Shown: piece after piece, positions 8,967-17,548 of the stretch | How the letters are laid out: each line of letters opens with the position of its first letter | How positions within the stretch are numbered: the stretch's first letter is position 1 | Assembly (NCBI GenBank): GCA_020846745.1 | Contig: JADLDI010000023.1 | Location: forward strand, 1 to 56,537 | Direction: 5' to 3' | Origin: Bryobacterales bacterium | Lineage (GTDB): Bacteria; Acidobacteriota; Terriglobia; Bryobacterales; Bryobacteraceae | DNA length: 56,537 nucleotides | The notes under the pieces: model-generated | Databases searched by the model: none | Seen by the model: the letters and a program-made list of their open reading frames with translations, nothing else | What the model was told of the DNA's origin: nothing | Made by a program: the position numbers and the translations under genes

Positions 8967-9315
8967 GAAGCAGCGCACTGTTCCAACACCTCATTGATGG
9001 CGTCCACAACCGCGACCTGCGAGCCTTGGTGGCCGACCTTCTCGGCGTAACCGCCGAACAATTACACGGCCAGCCAGGTGACCTGCGACCTCCGGCGCTT
9101 GCGGTTCAAAGGACTCATCTTCCGGCCACCGAAAACGCACCGCTAATTCCTCACGCCGTATGGTTGGAAGGTTCACCCGCCTGGAGTCGCGCATGTTCCG
9201 GGCCGCAATTGCCACGTTAACCGGCAGCGACGCCGTGCTACCCTTCCCACTCCGCGCCTCCCTGGATCGCGTGGACGCCCAACTCGATCAGTTAATCTAC
9301 GAGGCCTTCCCGTAG
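8967..9315 (+). pseudogene. decayed gene with a winged-helix-like DLRRLR motif
   Basis: Fragments of one protein appear in shifting frames: HLIDGVHNRDLRALVADLLG (from about 8982), then VTCDLRRLRFKGLI and FRPPKTHR followed by a TAA where the family usually has Tyr, then FLTPYGWKV. A last piece starts MFRAAIATLTGSDAVLPFPL (9193) and ends at a TAG (9313-9315). From memory this resembles a widespread uncharacterised family whose DLRRLRLKGLI...HRY.LT stretch looks like a winged helix. At least one stop and two frame changes make it non-functional. The stretch 8708-8966 and the bases 9316-9497 show no gene that I can support. Confidence 0.55.
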
Positions 9316-9497
9316 GTCAAGGTTTCCTAAACCCATCGGAAATGTTACTACTTTCAATTTGGATTTGACTTACGGACAGGTAGAGCAGTGGGGGTACAAT
9401 TCGTACCCTTCCCAGCGGCGATGCCCTAGCTAGCAATGAGGCGTGTCCCCGAAGTCGACTTCTTTTCGCTTAGACGAGTAGGAGGGTTTAACTTTGC

Positions 9498-10148
9498 ATG
9501 TCGGCCGCCTACGCCTCTGCTCCGGGTTTGTTCAAACCCCGCGTTGCCTCAACCTGTCTTGCATCCAGCCGGATGGAAGTTCCGCCGCAGTTCTGGCGGG
9601 CGCTTTCCATCGAGTTGAATACCTTCGCCACGGCTCGCGGCTTCGCGGTAGTCAACCTGAACGCCGAACTTCTGGCCGCCAGCGAAGCATTCTATAGGGC
9701 GGAAACGGAAACTAATCTCTTCGCCATCATCGGCAACCGCGTTCGACCGGCTGATGCGACACACCCCAACTGGGCCGCCGAACTCGGCGCCGGTCACGCC
9801 GCTCCGCGACGCGTGATTCTATCTCGCCGCGCGTGCTTTCCGTGCGCGCTCATTGCATCGCCACTCCGCCCGGATTCGGCTCCGCCGGCCATCCTGCTCC
9901 GGGTCGCCGCTGCGCCGCGCATGCTGTCACTTGACGCCGAATTGCTGACGGCCCTCTTCGACCTGACACCCGCGGAAATGTCCATCGCCGAATGCATCGC
10001 AATGGGCGAGACCATCCAGGAAGCCGCCCACCGCCGCGGCGTTTCGCTCAATACGGCCAAAACCCACCTCAAGCGTCTGTTTTCGAAAACAGGTACGCGC
10101 CGCCAGGCAGAGTTGTTGCGGGCGCTGCTGGCAGGGGCGATCACATAG
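9498..10148 (+). CDS. LuxR-type helix-turn-helix transcription regulator
   Basis: A 216-residue protein. The C-terminal 60 residues are a GerE/LuxR DNA-binding domain: LTPAEMSIAECIAMGETIQEA, then RGVSLNTAKTHLKRLFSKTG, then a final helix RQAELLRALL. The N-terminal 150 residues have no receiver Asp pattern or known sensor that I can name and may be a degenerate PAS-like region. The ATG at 9498 has GGAGGG 11 bases upstream; an internal ATG at 9573 is an alternative start. It stands alone, with no partner kinase nearby, so its signal and targets are unknown. Confidence 0.85.
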   Translation: MSAAYASAPGLFKPRVASTCLASSRMEVPPQFWRALSIELNTFATARGFAVVNLNAELLAASEAFYRAETETNLFAIIGNRVRPADATHPNWAAELGAGHAAPRRVILSRRACFPCALIASPLRPDSAPPAILLRVAAAPRMLSLDAELLTALFDLTPAEMSIAECIAMGETIQEAAHRRGVSLNTAKTHLKRLFSKTGTRRQAELLRALLAGAIT

Positions 10149-10384
10149 GCCGGCAGAACTTAAAGTTGAGAAACCTCCACTCCATCAGCTTCGGTGCAAC
10201 GTGAACAGACGCTGACATGGGCTTACTGGTATCTCCTCGCCGTAGTGGCAAGGATCGTGGCGATTCCTGGTAAACCAATCGGAGGACGCTCCCAAAGTAC
10301 CTGGAGTAACATATTGATACCCTCACAATACGGGAACTTGCCGCGAGGTCCCGAAATCGTATACTATCTCGCTATTACACAAGG

Positions 10385-11845
10385 ATGTGCCGCGTGCGCC
10401 TGACGGGGTTTTTTAGACTTATTTCGGCATTGCTTTTTGTAGCCTCGTCGAGGGCACAAACCCCAGCTGCCACCACAGTCGAAGACCCGGATGTGAAAAG
10501 GCTAAAGGACGAGGCTGCACGGCTCCAACAGGAGAACCAGCGTCTCGCTGAATCCAAGAAGCTGATGGAAGCTATGATTCCGAAATTCACTGGGGGAGTG
10601 GAGGGTACGGCGAACTTCTCCGGAGACGCCGCGGCGGAGGCTGTGGACGCGGCTTACGAAGCGCTCGGTGCAGCAGCGAGGGAAATTAGTGGCAAGCTTC
10701 AATGCGGATCGCAGACTGCCACGGCCTCAAAGCGTATCATGATCCTGAGCGCCACCGAGTTGAACGGATTCGATAATCTCCACGCGTTTAATGCCCAGTC
10801 GGAACTGCTGAGTAAGTTGCTGGATGAAGTTATCAAGCCCGATGATGGCGGCACGCATACTTACTTTTTCCCCGCCGCTGCTATACCGGTGGCGGGAAGC
10901 GTTATCCAGTCGCTTATCGACTTCACCAAACTTTTTCGAATAAATGTGGACATCAATACGAAGGACCTGACGGCGGAAGAGAAAGTAGTAGTTTCCACGT
11001 TGGCGGCCAACGCTTCGGCCAACGATTCGGGCTGCCAGATCTTCTACCCGGAGATGGTGCCGGCCCAGGTACTGGCTCCGTTGTGCATCCACGATCCGGT
11101 TCAAGAACCACGCACACCAGGCGAATGGCTTGGCAGAATCAACGCGAGGTTAGCGGATGTTAAGAAGAAATTGGAAGCAACGGCCAATCAGCTCGAATCC
11201 GAAAAAGCCGATGTTGCGAAGGCAGAAAGTCAAGTGCAGTCGCTGGAAATTAGGCGCAAAGTGCTGGTGGAACTGATCCCGGCATTGATCGCGAAGCTCA
11301 AGGACGTCCCGCTTCGAGACGCAAAGACATGGTTGAATGAGACCAAAACTACGCAGGAGGAGTTGATGAAGCTTGACCAAGAAATCGATGCTAAAAAGGG
11401 CACCCTCGCGGAAGGCAAGCGGAAGCGCGACGAGGATGCATACAAGGTTAAGGCTCTAACGGCAGCGATGGAAGCGGGGGAGACGTACCGCGGGGAACTG
11501 CTCAAAAAGGATATCGGAATCGCTATGCTTTCCCGCTTGCATCGCACACAGCGGCTCAAGGATGTTCTTACATCGGACTGTAGGGGAAACTGCAGCGCCT
11601 CCCTGTTGCACCTGTCAGTTCAAAAGCTGTCGGCGACGACCACGAAGCGTACTGGCACGTTTATCGGCACGAAATACTCGTTTTCCGGAGCCGCAATTGC
11701 AACGTACATGCGATATGCATTGTTCGAGAATGGCAAAACAACGAATAGCAAGCTGTCGGATTCCGGCACAGTTTCGAAATTCGTAGGACCTTATAAGCCC
11801 GGCCGAGCAAGGCCGAAGCAATCCGTTTCGGAGAAGTCTAGATAG
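10385..11845 (+). CDS. unknown exported coiled-coil protein
   Basis: A 486-residue protein with a signal peptide (about 1-24, hydrophobic FFRLISALLFVASS, likely cut before QTPA). A short coiled coil follows (about 35-60, KRLKDEAARLQQENQRLAES), then a globular middle domain (about 80-235). A second, longer coiled coil spans about 240-375 (LADVKKKLEATANQLESEKAD and on). The last 90 residues include two Cys in DCRGNCSAS. I do not recognise the family. The C-terminus is doubtful: coding-like sequence in another frame continues past the stop (see 11787-12005), so the final 20-odd residues may be out of frame. The 236 bases upstream hold no gene. Confidence 0.72.
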   Translation: MCRVRLTGFFRLISALLFVASSRAQTPAATTVEDPDVKRLKDEAARLQQENQRLAESKKLMEAMIPKFTGGVEGTANFSGDAAAEAVDAAYEALGAAAREISGKLQCGSQTATASKRIMILSATELNGFDNLHAFNAQSELLSKLLDEVIKPDDGGTHTYFFPAAAIPVAGSVIQSLIDFTKLFRINVDINTKDLTAEEKVVVSTLAANASANDSGCQIFYPEMVPAQVLAPLCIHDPVQEPRTPGEWLGRINARLADVKKKLEATANQLESEKADVAKAESQVQSLEIRRKVLVELIPALIAKLKDVPLRDAKTWLNETKTTQEELMKLDQEIDAKKGTLAEGKRKRDEDAYKVKALTAAMEAGETYRGELLKKDIGIAMLSRLHRTQRLKDVLTSDCRGNCSASLLHLSVQKLSATTTKRTGTFIGTKYSFSGAAIATYMRYALFENGKTTNSKLSDSGTVSKFVGPYKPGRARPKQSVSEKSR

Positions 11846-12005
11846 AGCCACAAAGCAGAGCGAAAAGGTAAAGACCACGCTCGCTGAAGCTCAAAGCAAA
11901 CTGGATACAGTTCATTCGCTTGAGAACGAAATAGCCGACTATGCTCATCCGATGACGCGACCCGGCGGGCAGGGGGATCAGAGGACATGTCGGATGGTCA
12001 CCTGA
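11787..12005 (+). pseudogene. out-of-frame coiled-coil tail after the 486-residue protein
   Basis: In the frame +1 relative to the upstream gene, an open stretch reads NPFRRSLDRATKQSEKVKTT and continues LAEAQSKLDTVHSLENEIAD to a TGA at 12003. Its Lys/Glu/Leu heptads resemble the coiled coil of the protein before it. It has no start codon or ribosome site of its own. A 38-codon ORF (11987-12103, MSDGHLIGSGTYACLSDP) follows in a third frame. The simplest reading is a gene tail broken by frameshifts; chance cannot be excluded. Confidence 0.35.
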
Positions 12006-12131
12006 TCGGCTCTGGCACCTACGCGTGCCTCTCCGATCCTACAGATTGCAGCAGACCGAAATCGATTCGGATGCCGAAAACACAGTCCCGGCGATTAAGT
12101 TGAAACGATTCGAGAAAGGAACCAGTCATAT

Positions 12132-12551
12132 ATGCCTAAGGCGAATTTCAGTGTTTCCCTCCTGATAGCAACCGAAAACGGCTTACATACTTACCTGAGT
12201 CGCATGCAACTCATAGGTAGACTGAATGAAAACGACACCAGAGCCCTGCTCGAGCATCTTTTATACCAGGACAGCGAACCTTTTGATTCGCTCGGGAATT
12301 TTCAGCCAGCCGCCGTGCCGCAGCGGAACGTTCTGAAGGACGCTATCCTTGATTCCGTCGATTACGCGAAGCTGATCAGGAGTCCGGAGCTTTTCGAGAT
12401 TTCCCAAACAGTGAACGCTGCTGTGCTGCTCAGTGAGTGCGGCAGAGGTTGCCCGGGCAGTTCGGTCCCTGTAACCCTGACGTTTTTCGATCACTTGAAA
12501 TTTCAGGTCGGCAAGGAGACTTACTCAGTCAGCCCCCCCACCAATCCTTGA
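12132..12551 (+). CDS. small unknown protein overlapping the kinase gene tail to tail
   Basis: A 139-residue protein of unknown family. GAAAGGA lies about 12 bases upstream of the ATG at 12132. There is no signal peptide. Moderately acidic, it contains SLLIATENGLHTYLSRMQLI (about 8-27) and a Cys pair in ECGRGCPGSS near residue 100. Its last 31 bases overlap the end of the convergent sigma-linked kinase gene, so transcription of the two genes could interfere. Base composition is less GC-rich than the kinase, suggesting a different history. Function is unknown. Confidence 0.6.
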   Translation: MPKANFSVSLLIATENGLHTYLSRMQLIGRLNENDTRALLEHLLYQDSEPFDSLGNFQPAAVPQRNVLKDAILDSVDYAKLIRSPELFEISQTVNAAVLLSECGRGCPGSSVPVTLTFFDHLKFQVGKETYSVSPPTNP

Positions 12552-15412
12552 AGTCGGGAGCGCGCTGCGCCATAGCGAGATAGGCGCTTAAGAACCCGGC
12601 GGTGAACGCCCGGCCAGACGATTTCGGTCGAGAGCCAGTATTGTGCCGACAACTGGCACGAAACGTTCCATTCACGCTCTGCCGCCCTGTCCTGTCCCCC
12701 CGCATCGAGCGCTTCGGCCAGTTCGTCTGTCGGATCGATGGATATCCGATTCCGGGCGGCCTCCGAAAACGAGGCAATCGCTCCCTTGTAGTCGCGGAGG
12801 GCCATGGCTCGATGCCCCGCCGCTCGGAGCCGCAGTGCCTGACAAACCGGAACGTTGGGAATCTGTCCGATCTTGCCCGTGATCGAATCCCCTTCCGCAA
12901 TCTTCCCTACGCGGTACAGAATCATGGCGGCTTGGAGTGACGCATTAAGGTCTTCGGTAGCGGTCGCGGCGCGCTGGGCGGCGTCCACAGCGAGGCTAAC
13001 ATTGCCCTGCGTGACCGCTAGGGATCCAAGCGCAATCCATTTGGCGATGCGTTGTGTGGAGAGCCGGTCGAGCGACTGGTCGAATTCAATGCCGCGCCGG
13101 CACTCATTTAGAGCTTCGGGAATTTCCCCGCAATCCGCCCATAGATACGCGCGCAGCAGAAATGCCAAACTGCGGTGTTCAGAACCGAACTCACTCAGCT
13201 TTTTGAGGCTATTCATGACACCAGGCAAATCAAGGGCTAGAAAACGTTGCTCTGCGTCGTAGCGCCACCACCACGCGTTCACACCTGAGATTCGGTCCAG
13301 GTCGCGCCTTGCGGCCGCAAGATCCCCCTCAAGCATGTGGATTTGCGAACTGAGCAAAATCGCCCATTGATTTCCTGGTGCCCGGCGCAGAATTTCTTCC
13401 ACAGTCGCTGCGGCGGCCCGCTGCTTTCCCATTCGATGACGGCAGGTCGCGAGATAGAAAACTGGCAGATAGTCGCGCCTGTAAGCATCTGCCCATTGCT
13501 CGAACACGGGCTCCGCATTCATTACGTCGTCCGAATCGAGCAGATATAAACCGCGGATTCGCAATGCCTCGCGGTCGGTCAAATTTCGGTGTACAACCAG
13601 ATTGGTCGCCTTACGCTGCAGACTCCATCCCTTAAACGTTTGTCCCTGGCCAACAAGAATATCCCCCAGTCGCATGTTCGCCGACGGAAAATCGGGATCG
13701 TACTCCAACGCCATCCTTAACTGCCGGATCGCTTCGTTATCGTCCCCGGCCGCTCGCGCCTGCTCCGCCTTCGTGTACGCCATCAATGCGTCCCAACTCC
13801 CGGTGCTTACCTCTTCGGGCCTGTGCGGACGGTGCGCCAAGTCCTGCTGGCTCTCCCCGGATTTACGGCGTATCCAATCGCTCGCTTTTGCAGCGGCCGC
13901 GATCAACTCGCCTATCCCGTGATAACGAAATGTCTCGGACGACGTGCCTCGTGGCAGCGATGGGTGCGTGCCCATCGCTTCAAACTGGATTACCAGCCCT
14001 TCATCCCTCTTCACCATCGGGGCAGCCAAAAAGAGCGCCCCCTCGCGTAGGGCAATCTCTCGCGCTAACGTGCGACTGTCCCGCGGTCTGTCCTTCGCCT
14101 TCCCCATCCGTGCCAGCGTCTGGCGAACGCTATCGGCGGTTAATAACTCGAACTGACTTGATTGGTCTAACTGTTTGCTGATTAGATCGTGCAATGCGGC
14201 AGACTCGCCCGGATCTATGTCACCGCCGGGCTCCACTAGTAGCAGCCCCGGTTTGGTCTCTGGCCGCCTCAAATACCGGAATCCCGCCGCGGCCGCCAAC
14301 GACACCGCTGCGCCCGAAGCCGCCCAGCCCAGGACCCTGCGCCGGCCGTGCCGTACTCTGCCATCGTCTGGAGCGAACCCCTTCACTACCTCTCGGATAC
14401 TGGCCGGCCGATCCTCCGGCCGGACCCGTAGACACGCGGCAATAGGCTCCCGCCACAACGGCGGGGGTTGGTATCTCTGCGTCAGCCGCGCCTCCAACGC
14501 CGCTTCCGCCGACTCACTCGGGAACGGCACTTCGCCGGTTGCGAACTGATAGGCGATCACTCCAAAAGCGAAAATATCGGCGGCCCTTGTGACGGCCCCT
14601 TCCGTAAACTGCTCCGGCGCCATGTACGGCAGTGTTCCCAGTGGCGCTGTGAGCGACGACAGGTGCGGCGCTCCGGTCTTTGGATCCGCCAACGCCAGGC
14701 CGAAATCCGTAATTACCGGTCCATCGGCGGTTAAGATAATGTTGCCGGGCTTCAGGTCCCTGTGGACAATTCCCGCCGCGTGAGCCGCCTCGAGCCCTTC
14801 ACCGATGGCGCTCAGCAGCGGCCACGCCTCTTCCGATGGCCACGCCCCGCGCCCGCTCATCCGTTCCGCCAGCGTTTGGCCTTCCAATAACTCCATGGAA
14901 AAGAATAGTTGTTTCCGTCCGTCCGCCCCTTCGTGCTTATGGATGTCGTATAGTCGGCAAATACGCGGATGCGCTATCTTTCGCCCCAGCGCCAGTTCCG
15001 CGCGGAACTGCTTTTCAACCCAGCCATCATCCGGCAGATCGGCACGGACGAACTTCAGCGCCACGCGCTCGCCGTGGTCGTGCCCTCCCGCTCCCGATTG
15101 GGCTAATTCCAGGTCCTCCGCCTCATACACCGCCCCCATGCCGCCGTGCGCGAGGAACCTGACGACTCGAAACCGCTGCGCGACGATCGTACTCGGTGCG
15201 ATCTCCGGAGAAGCGTCTAGCTGCAGTGGGCCCGTCAGGAAGCGGGAGATCTTTTCGAAGGTCGCGAGCATCCGTAAGACACGCAAACGTCCCGTTTCAT
15301 CGTCGGCCAATTCGGTTCGAACGAATGCCTCGCGGTCGCTGCCCGGCAGCCGGATCGCCAGAGTAAAGACGTGCTCGATTCGTTTGGTCCCGTCACAATG
15401 CGAGTTTGCCAT
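12521..15412 (-). CDS. Ser/Thr protein kinase with TPR repeats, sigma-linked
   Basis: A 963-residue Hanks-type kinase. The glycine loop is LAHGGMGAVYEAED (87-100), the ATP-binding Lys is K120, the catalytic loop is HRDLKPGN with D219, and the Mg-binding DFG is 236-238; all key residues are present, so it should be active. A single hydrophobic segment (about 355-378, LGWAASGAAVSLAAAAGF) follows, then a TolB-like region (about 390-500). About 400 residues of TPR-like repeats fill the C-terminal part. The kinase domain would face the cytoplasm and the repeats the periplasm. Its start overlaps the sigma factor gene by 20 bases, so a sigma/kinase signalling unit is likely: phosphorylation may control the sigma factor (known for related ECF-STPK pairs, inferred here). 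Confidence 0.93.
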   Translation of the reverse strand: MANSHCDGTKRIEHVFTLAIRLPGSDREAFVRTELADDETGRLRVLRMLATFEKISRFLTGPLQLDASPEIAPSTIVAQRFRVVRFLAHGGMGAVYEAEDLELAQSGAGGHDHGERVALKFVRADLPDDGWVEKQFRAELALGRKIAHPRICRLYDIHKHEGADGRKQLFFSMELLEGQTLAERMSGRGAWPSEEAWPLLSAIGEGLEAAHAAGIVHRDLKPGNIILTADGPVITDFGLALADPKTGAPHLSSLTAPLGTLPYMAPEQFTEGAVTRAADIFAFGVIAYQFATGEVPFPSESAEAALEARLTQRYQPPPLWREPIAACLRVRPEDRPASIREVVKGFAPDDGRVRHGRRRVLGWAASGAAVSLAAAAGFRYLRRPETKPGLLLVEPGGDIDPGESAALHDLISKQLDQSSQFELLTADSVRQTLARMGKAKDRPRDSRTLAREIALREGALFLAAPMVKRDEGLVIQFEAMGTHPSLPRGTSSETFRYHGIGELIAAAAKASDWIRRKSGESQQDLAHRPHRPEEVSTGSWDALMAYTKAEQARAAGDDNEAIRQLRMALEYDPDFPSANMRLGDILVGQGQTFKGWSLQRKATNLVVHRNLTDREALRIRGLYLLDSDDVMNAEPVFEQWADAYRRDYLPVFYLATCRHRMGKQRAAAATVEEILRRAPGNQWAILLSSQIHMLEGDLAAARRDLDRISGVNAWWWRYDAEQRFLALDLPGVMNSLKKLSEFGSEHRSLAFLLRAYLWADCGEIPEALNECRRGIEFDQSLDRLSTQRIAKWIALGSLAVTQGNVSLAVDAAQRAATATEDLNASLQAAMILYRVGKIAEGDSITGKIGQIPNVPVCQALRLRAAGHRAMALRDYKGAIASFSEAARNRISIDPTDELAEALDAGGQDRAAEREWNVSCQLSAQYWLSTEIVWPGVHRRVLKRLSRYGAARSRLQGLVGGLTE

Positions 15413-15917
15413 CCAGCATCTCGTGCAAATCTAACCGCGCCAGCGTCCAGTACCGCTTCGCAGTGCGTCCGGAAATGTCCAGTATGTCTCCGATCTCTTC
15501 GAAAGTGTGGCCTGAGTAAAAATGTAGCTGCACCACTTGGCACCCGACCGGGTTTTTCTTCGATAACTTCTCGAGGGCTTCGTTGATAGCGAGAATCAGG
15601 TCAGCGGTGGCTTCTGAAGAGATTAGGTTTTCATCGAATTCAACGCGTGTCTGGGTGCCTGAGCGCTTCTGGGCTTTGTATGCCCGCGCGTAGTCAACGA
15701 GTAACTGGCGCATGACCTTCGTGGCTATCAGCAGGAACCCTTTCCGGTCAGCGCCGAACTGCGGCGCCTTCCGAAACAAATGCATCATCGCCATATGTGT
15801 CAAGTCGGTGGGTGTGAGCGTGTGACCTCGCCGCTCGCGCCGTAACAACAATCGGGCCAACTTCCGCATTTCGCCGTAGAGCCATTCGAACAGGTCGTCT
15901 CGCGGAACAGGTTCCAT
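15393..15917 (-). CDS. ECF-type RNA polymerase sigma factor
   Basis: A sigma-70 family protein of 174 residues from the ATG at 15917; a TTG at 15938 would add seven. Region 2 covers LFEWLYGEMRKLARLLLRRE and the following THMAMMHLFR. Region 4 is QVVQLHFYSGHTFEEIGDIL followed by SGRTAKRYWTLARLDLHEML, a clear helix-turn-helix. It belongs to the ECF subgroup found beside Ser/Thr kinases in Acidobacteria and Planctomycetes (family knowledge). It overlaps the kinase start by 20 bases. No anti-sigma gene is present, consistent with kinase-based control. Target promoters cannot be deduced. Confidence 0.9.
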   Translation of the reverse strand: MEPVPRDDLFEWLYGEMRKLARLLLRRERRGHTLTPTDLTHMAMMHLFRKAPQFGADRKGFLLIATKVMRQLLVDYARAYKAQKRSGTQTRVEFDENLISSEATADLILAINEALEKLSKKNPVGCQVVQLHFYSGHTFEEIGDILDISGRTAKRYWTLARLDLHEMLDGKLAL

Positions 15918-16096
15918 GCCGTTCAATTGTACTAACAAGCCTCACGACAGCTAATGGCTAACCAGAAAAAGTTGATTCACAAACAATTGAAATTTATTTT
16001 TCGCCTCTTTTCAACCACTTGCAGATTTCCACAGGTCGGCGGAAACCGGCCCGGGTCTAGAATCGGCAGCGGAGGAGCAGAATATCTGCAATCGTT

Positions 16097-16540
16097 ATGG
16101 ACCCGGCGGAACACAGTATCGACAACACACCCGAACAGCAGGAATATCCGCCGCTCACCCTCACCTTCGACGACGTTCCCTGGTCCGCTTGCCGCCATAC
16201 GCTCAGCCTCCTCCAGCCTGCCACTTTCACGCGCCTGGCCTCCCATTTCTCCCGACTTACGCGCGAATTCTTCAAACAACAACCACAACCCAAATCTCAA
16301 CCCACGCCTCCCCCATCGGAACCCGAATCCTCCGCTCCCACGCCAGGCAGTACGCCACCCGAATCCGCCCCGGAGCCCCTCGTCACCTTCACCCGCTCCG
16401 ATTTCAAGGCCTATCTCGTCGCCCTCCACGATGCCTTCAAGTACACTCCCGGCATCTGGAAGCAGTTCCTCCAGATCACTATCGATTTCATCGCCGCCCA
16501 CAACCCCTCCTCGGCGCCGCCCACCCCATCTCCAGCCTGA
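16097..16540 (+). CDS. small Pro-rich protein ahead of the terminase-like gene
   Basis: A 147-residue protein of unknown function. The N-terminus is a compact helical part (about 20-60, FDDVPWSACRHTLSLLQPAT, LTREFFKQ). A Pro/Ser/Gln linker follows (about 61-100), then a second conserved-looking part (TFTRSDFKAYLVALHDAFKY, about 105-124), and a Pro-rich end. It precedes the terminase-like ATPase by 26 bases on the same strand. By position it could be a small-subunit-like or adaptor partner of that ATPase (inference). The long overlapping ORF of the next gene's frame inside it is a shadow. Codon use is Pro/Ala biased like its two neighbours. Confidence 0.6.
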   Translation: MDPAEHSIDNTPEQQEYPPLTLTFDDVPWSACRHTLSLLQPATFTRLASHFSRLTREFFKQQPQPKSQPTPPPSEPESSAPTPGSTPPESAPEPLVTFTRSDFKAYLVALHDAFKYTPGIWKQFLQITIDFIAAHNPSSAPPTPSPA

Positions 16541-16566
16541 CTCAAGCATTCGAGGAGCACACTGAC

Positions 16567-17493
16567 ATGACTAGCTGGAATTTAATTGACGACCTGATGG
16601 GTGAAGTCGACCACGAGCACTCTGGGCCTGCCTCACTTATCTGTTCATTCACCGCCAATCCGCCACCTCCGCCTTCGCCACTCGTCCCCACGCCCGTCGA
16701 CTTCGCCCTCTCTCTCGGCTTCCACCCCAACCCGCACCAGGCCGAAGTCCTCAACTCGATCGTTCCGCGCGGCATTCTCAACTGCTCCCGCCAGTGGGGT
16801 AAGTCCACCGTCACTGCCATCAAAGCCGTCCACCGCGCCTATCATCACCCCGGCTCCCTCGTCTTAGTCGTCGCCCCCTCCGGCCGGCAGTCCGCCACTT
16901 TCCTCGAAAAAGCCAGTCAGTTCCTCCACAAACTCAACATCAAACCCCGGGGCGACGGCCACAACGATATCTCGCTCAAGTTCCCCAACGGCTCCCGTAT
17001 CATCGGCATCCCCGCCGTCGACGCTACCATTCGCGGTTACTCCGGCGTTTCGCTCCTTATCATCGACGAAGCCTCCCGCGTCGACGACAAGATCTATCAC
17101 ACCGTCCGCCCCATGCTCGCCGCCACCGAACTGACTAACTCCCACCCCGGCTTCCCCGTCACTCCCGAGTTATGGCTCATCTCCACTCCCTACGGTTGCC
17201 GCGGCTTCTTCTACGAAGAGTTCCGCCGTTACGACTCCAACCCGCCCTGGACCCGCTTCACCTTCCCCGCCTCCCAATGCCCCCACATCTCGCCAACTTT
17301 CCTCGAAGAAGAGCGCAACGCCATGCCCGGTCCCCAGTTCCGCCAGGAATACGAATGCGAATTCGTCCGCGAAGGTAATAACAGCTTCTTCCGCTACCAG
17401 GACCTCGAATTCGCCCTAACCGACAAGTTCCACCCCATGTTCCCCGGCCTCACCATCGACTCCTGGATCGCCCAAGGCCGCCCCATGCGCTGA
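16567..17493 (+). CDS. terminase large subunit-like ATPase
   Basis: A 308-residue protein of the phage terminase-6 type. The Walker A-like motif is NCSRQWGKSTVTAI (about residue 80), Walker B is SLLIIDEASRVDD (about 165), and ELWLISTPYG (about 205) is the coupling motif. The stretch QFRQEYECEF near residue 263 is the usual end of the ATPase part. Full terminases carry a C-terminal nuclease domain of 150-200 residues; here only about 40 residues follow, so the nuclease is missing. The ATG at 16567 is taken as start because family similarity begins after it. No portal, capsid or tail gene is nearby. A domesticated or stand-alone DNA-motor cassette is suggested, function unknown. Confidence 0.82.
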   Translation: MTSWNLIDDLMGEVDHEHSGPASLICSFTANPPPPPSPLVPTPVDFALSLGFHPNPHQAEVLNSIVPRGILNCSRQWGKSTVTAIKAVHRAYHHPGSLVLVVAPSGRQSATFLEKASQFLHKLNIKPRGDGHNDISLKFPNGSRIIGIPAVDATIRGYSGVSLLIIDEASRVDDKIYHTVRPMLAATELTNSHPGFPVTPELWLISTPYGCRGFFYEEFRRYDSNPPWTRFTFPASQCPHISPTFLEEERNAMPGPQFRQEYECEFVREGNNSFFRYQDLEFALTDKFHPMFPGLTIDSWIAQGRPMR

Positions 17494-17548
17494 TTCTCAA
17501 AGCGAAAAAGCTAACAGATTAACAGGAAATGCTTCCGAAGGAGACAGT

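Noticed and set aside
16189..16566. Longer start for the terminase-like gene
   Set aside because: It overlaps the preceding small gene in another frame, and terminase similarity begins after 16567.
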